From Virgibacillus indicus (GTDB lineage Bacteria; Bacillota; Bacilli; Bacillales; Amphibacillaceae): a DNA stretch of 64,000 nucleotides. The position numbers and the translations under genes were made by a program. Under the pieces are notes generated by a model. The model searched no databases. It worked only from the letters and a program-made list of their open reading frames with translations, and was not told the DNA's origin. Positions 62,971 through 64,000 of the stretch are shown one piece after another (position 1 is the stretch's first letter; each line of letters begins with the position of its first letter). Location: NCBI RefSeq assembly GCF_002266285.1, contig NZ_NPMS01000006.1:124001-188000 (forward strand), in the 5' to 3' direction.

Positions 62971-64000
62971 TTGGAAAAGGCTTATGAGATAAACGAACCA
63001 CCAGCTAAAAAGAGAAATGTTAAAAAAATTATTCTAATTGGGCTGGGTGCAATTATTATTATTGGAATTCTAGCCACCATTTTTGCGAATATGTATCTGA
63101 ATCGTACTTTGCCGCAACTAGAGGGGACTATAGAATTGTCAGCTCTGGAACATGAGGTAACGGTTATTACAGATGAAAATGGTGTCCCACATATCAAAGC
63201 TGTCAATGAACACGATCTTTACATAGCCCAAGGATATATTCAGGCTCAGGACCGTATATTCCAAATGGAAATGTCACGCAGGCAGGCATCCGGGACGCTT
63301 AGTGAAGTTGTTGGTGAATCTGCAGTTGACCATGACAAATATTTTCGAACACTGGGACTGAGAAGGGCAGCAGAAAAGTCGTATGACATCTATACAGATG
63401 AAGCAAAGGAAGTGCTGCAATTGTTTGCTGACGGGGTGAATCTGTATATTAACGAAGCAATTGAAAATAATAGCTTGCCAATTGAGTTTACCCTGATGGG
63501 TTCAGAACCAGCGGAATGGACTCCGCTTGATTCGCTGACAATTGGAAAATATATGGCATTTGATCTTGGCGGCCATTGGGAAAGACAGGCATTCAATTAT
63601 TACTTATTGAATAATTTTGCGGATGAAAAGGCATATGAATTATTTCCGAGTTACCCGAAAAACCGCCCAACAATTATTGGTGAGGGAGAAATAGACATTG
63701 CAGCCAGTTTTGAAAAAGCTGTCATCCCACATGCATTTAATGGAAGTAATAATTGGGTTGTAAGTGGCGAAAAAACCTCCTCAGGCGTGCCCTTGCTTGC
63801 AGACGATCCCCATCTTGGCCTTGCAACTCCATCGATCTGGCTTCAGATGCATCTTGAAACTGAAGACATTAATGTAAGTGGAGTTATCTTTGCCGGCGTG
63901 CCTGGAATTATTTTGGGTCATAATGAGCAAATTGCCTGGGGTGTGACAAATACAGGACCGGATGTTCAGCAATTATATGTGGAGAAGAGAAACCCTGTTA
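62971..64000 (+). CDS. Penicillin acylase family protein (N-terminal part, runs off the window)
   Basis: 343 codons are visible without a stop. TTG 62971 follows AAAAGGGGG. A single N-terminal anchor (KKIILIGLGAIIIIGILATIF) puts the enzyme outside the membrane. VTVITDENGVPHIKA and AQGYIQAQDRIFQMEMSRRQASG are Ntn-hydrolase pre-alpha signatures, and the autocatalytic Ser that becomes the beta-chain N-terminus is in FNGSNNWVVSG near residue 258. Such enzymes cleave acyl amides: penicillins or acyl-homoserine lactones in some members. The natural substrate here is unknown. Confidence 0.88.
   Translation, partial: MEKAYEINEPPAKKRNVKKIILIGLGAIIIIGILATIFANMYLNRTLPQLEGTIELSALEHEVTVITDENGVPHIKAVNEHDLYIAQGYIQAQDRIFQMEMSRRQASGTLSEVVGESAVDHDKYFRTLGLRRAAEKSYDIYTDEAKEVLQLFADGVNLYINEAIENNSLPIEFTLMGSEPAEWTPLDSLTIGKYMAFDLGGHWERQAFNYYLLNNFADEKAYELFPSYPKNRPTIIGEGEIDIAASFEKAVIPHAFNGSNNWVVSGEKTSSGVPLLADDPHLGLATPSIWLQMHLETEDINVSGVIFAGVPGIILGHNEQIAWGVTNTGPDVQQLYVEKRNPV

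Overview
The window looks like chromosomal DNA of a low-GC, endospore-forming, salt-tolerant Bacillaceae member (Oceanobacillus/Virgibacillus/Lentibacillus-like). Reasons: AT-rich codon use, many GTG/TTG starts behind strong AGGAGG-type ribosome binding sites, sigma-A promoters with 17-nt spacers, an alpha/beta small acid-soluble spore protein gene, HemQ (the Gram-positive coproheme route), a T-box leader on the ilv-leu operon, and genes for uptake and breakdown of the compatible solutes ectoine and hydroxyectoine. No rRNA, tRNA, CRISPR, prophage or transposase gene was seen.

Layout. (1) 0-15 kb: ectoine/hydroxyectoine utilisation. It holds the tail of an M24 ectoine-hydrolase-like gene, the ehuBCDA ABC importer, a 2-hydroxyacid dehydrogenase, and a GntR regulator with a near-perfect promoter and operator. 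These are followed by a GabT/DoeD-like transaminase, a GabD/DoeC-like dehydrogenase, RidA, an M20 amidohydrolase (candidate deacetylase), EutB, a D-amino acid transaminase, a divergent alanine-racemase-like enzyme and an NhaC antiporter. (2) 15-22.6 kb: a short-chain acyl-CoA degradation operon (CoA-transferase A/B, hydroxyacyl-CoA dehydrogenase, enoyl-CoA hydratase, acyl-CoA dehydrogenase, thiolase), then a 2-hydroxyacid dehydrogenase and an IclR regulator. (3) 22.6-31.3 kb: housekeeping genes (SRPBCC, HesB-like, two paralogous aldo/keto reductases, YitT, SASP, MFS efflux, leucyl aminopeptidase, HemQ, a small charged protein). (4) 31.5-44.8 kb: branched-chain amino acid synthesis: ilvE and ilvD as single genes, then a T-box-controlled ilvB-ilvN-ilvC-leuA-leuB-leuC-leuD operon and a short ilvA.

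(5) 45.2-52.2 kb, minus strand: a compact sugar-decoration locus. RmlA, RmlB, a WecE-like transaminase and a WecD-like acetyltransferase would make dTDP-Fuc4NAc. An ArnC/GtrB-like polyprenyl-phosphate glycosyltransferase, an ArnE-like small flippase and a large multi-pass protein resembling YkoS would load, flip and transfer the sugar outside the membrane. This is the best candidate here for an undescribed system. (6) 52.5-64 kb: an acyl-CoA dehydrogenase, a structured 0.8-kb non-coding stretch, an oligopeptide ABC importer (D-F-B-C-A order), an alpha/beta hydrolase, a glycerate kinase, and the start of a penicillin acylase that runs off the end.

Intergenic repeats are a second theme. Two copies of a 340-440 bp element carry 3 and 5 tandem 52-nt hairpin units. 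Two copies of a long-stem Bacillaceae-type repeat are present, one supplying the last 22 codons of the glycosyltransferase. A 21-nt-period GTTGAGAGA array sits inside the leu operon. All identifications are from reading the sequence and remembered families; no database search was run.
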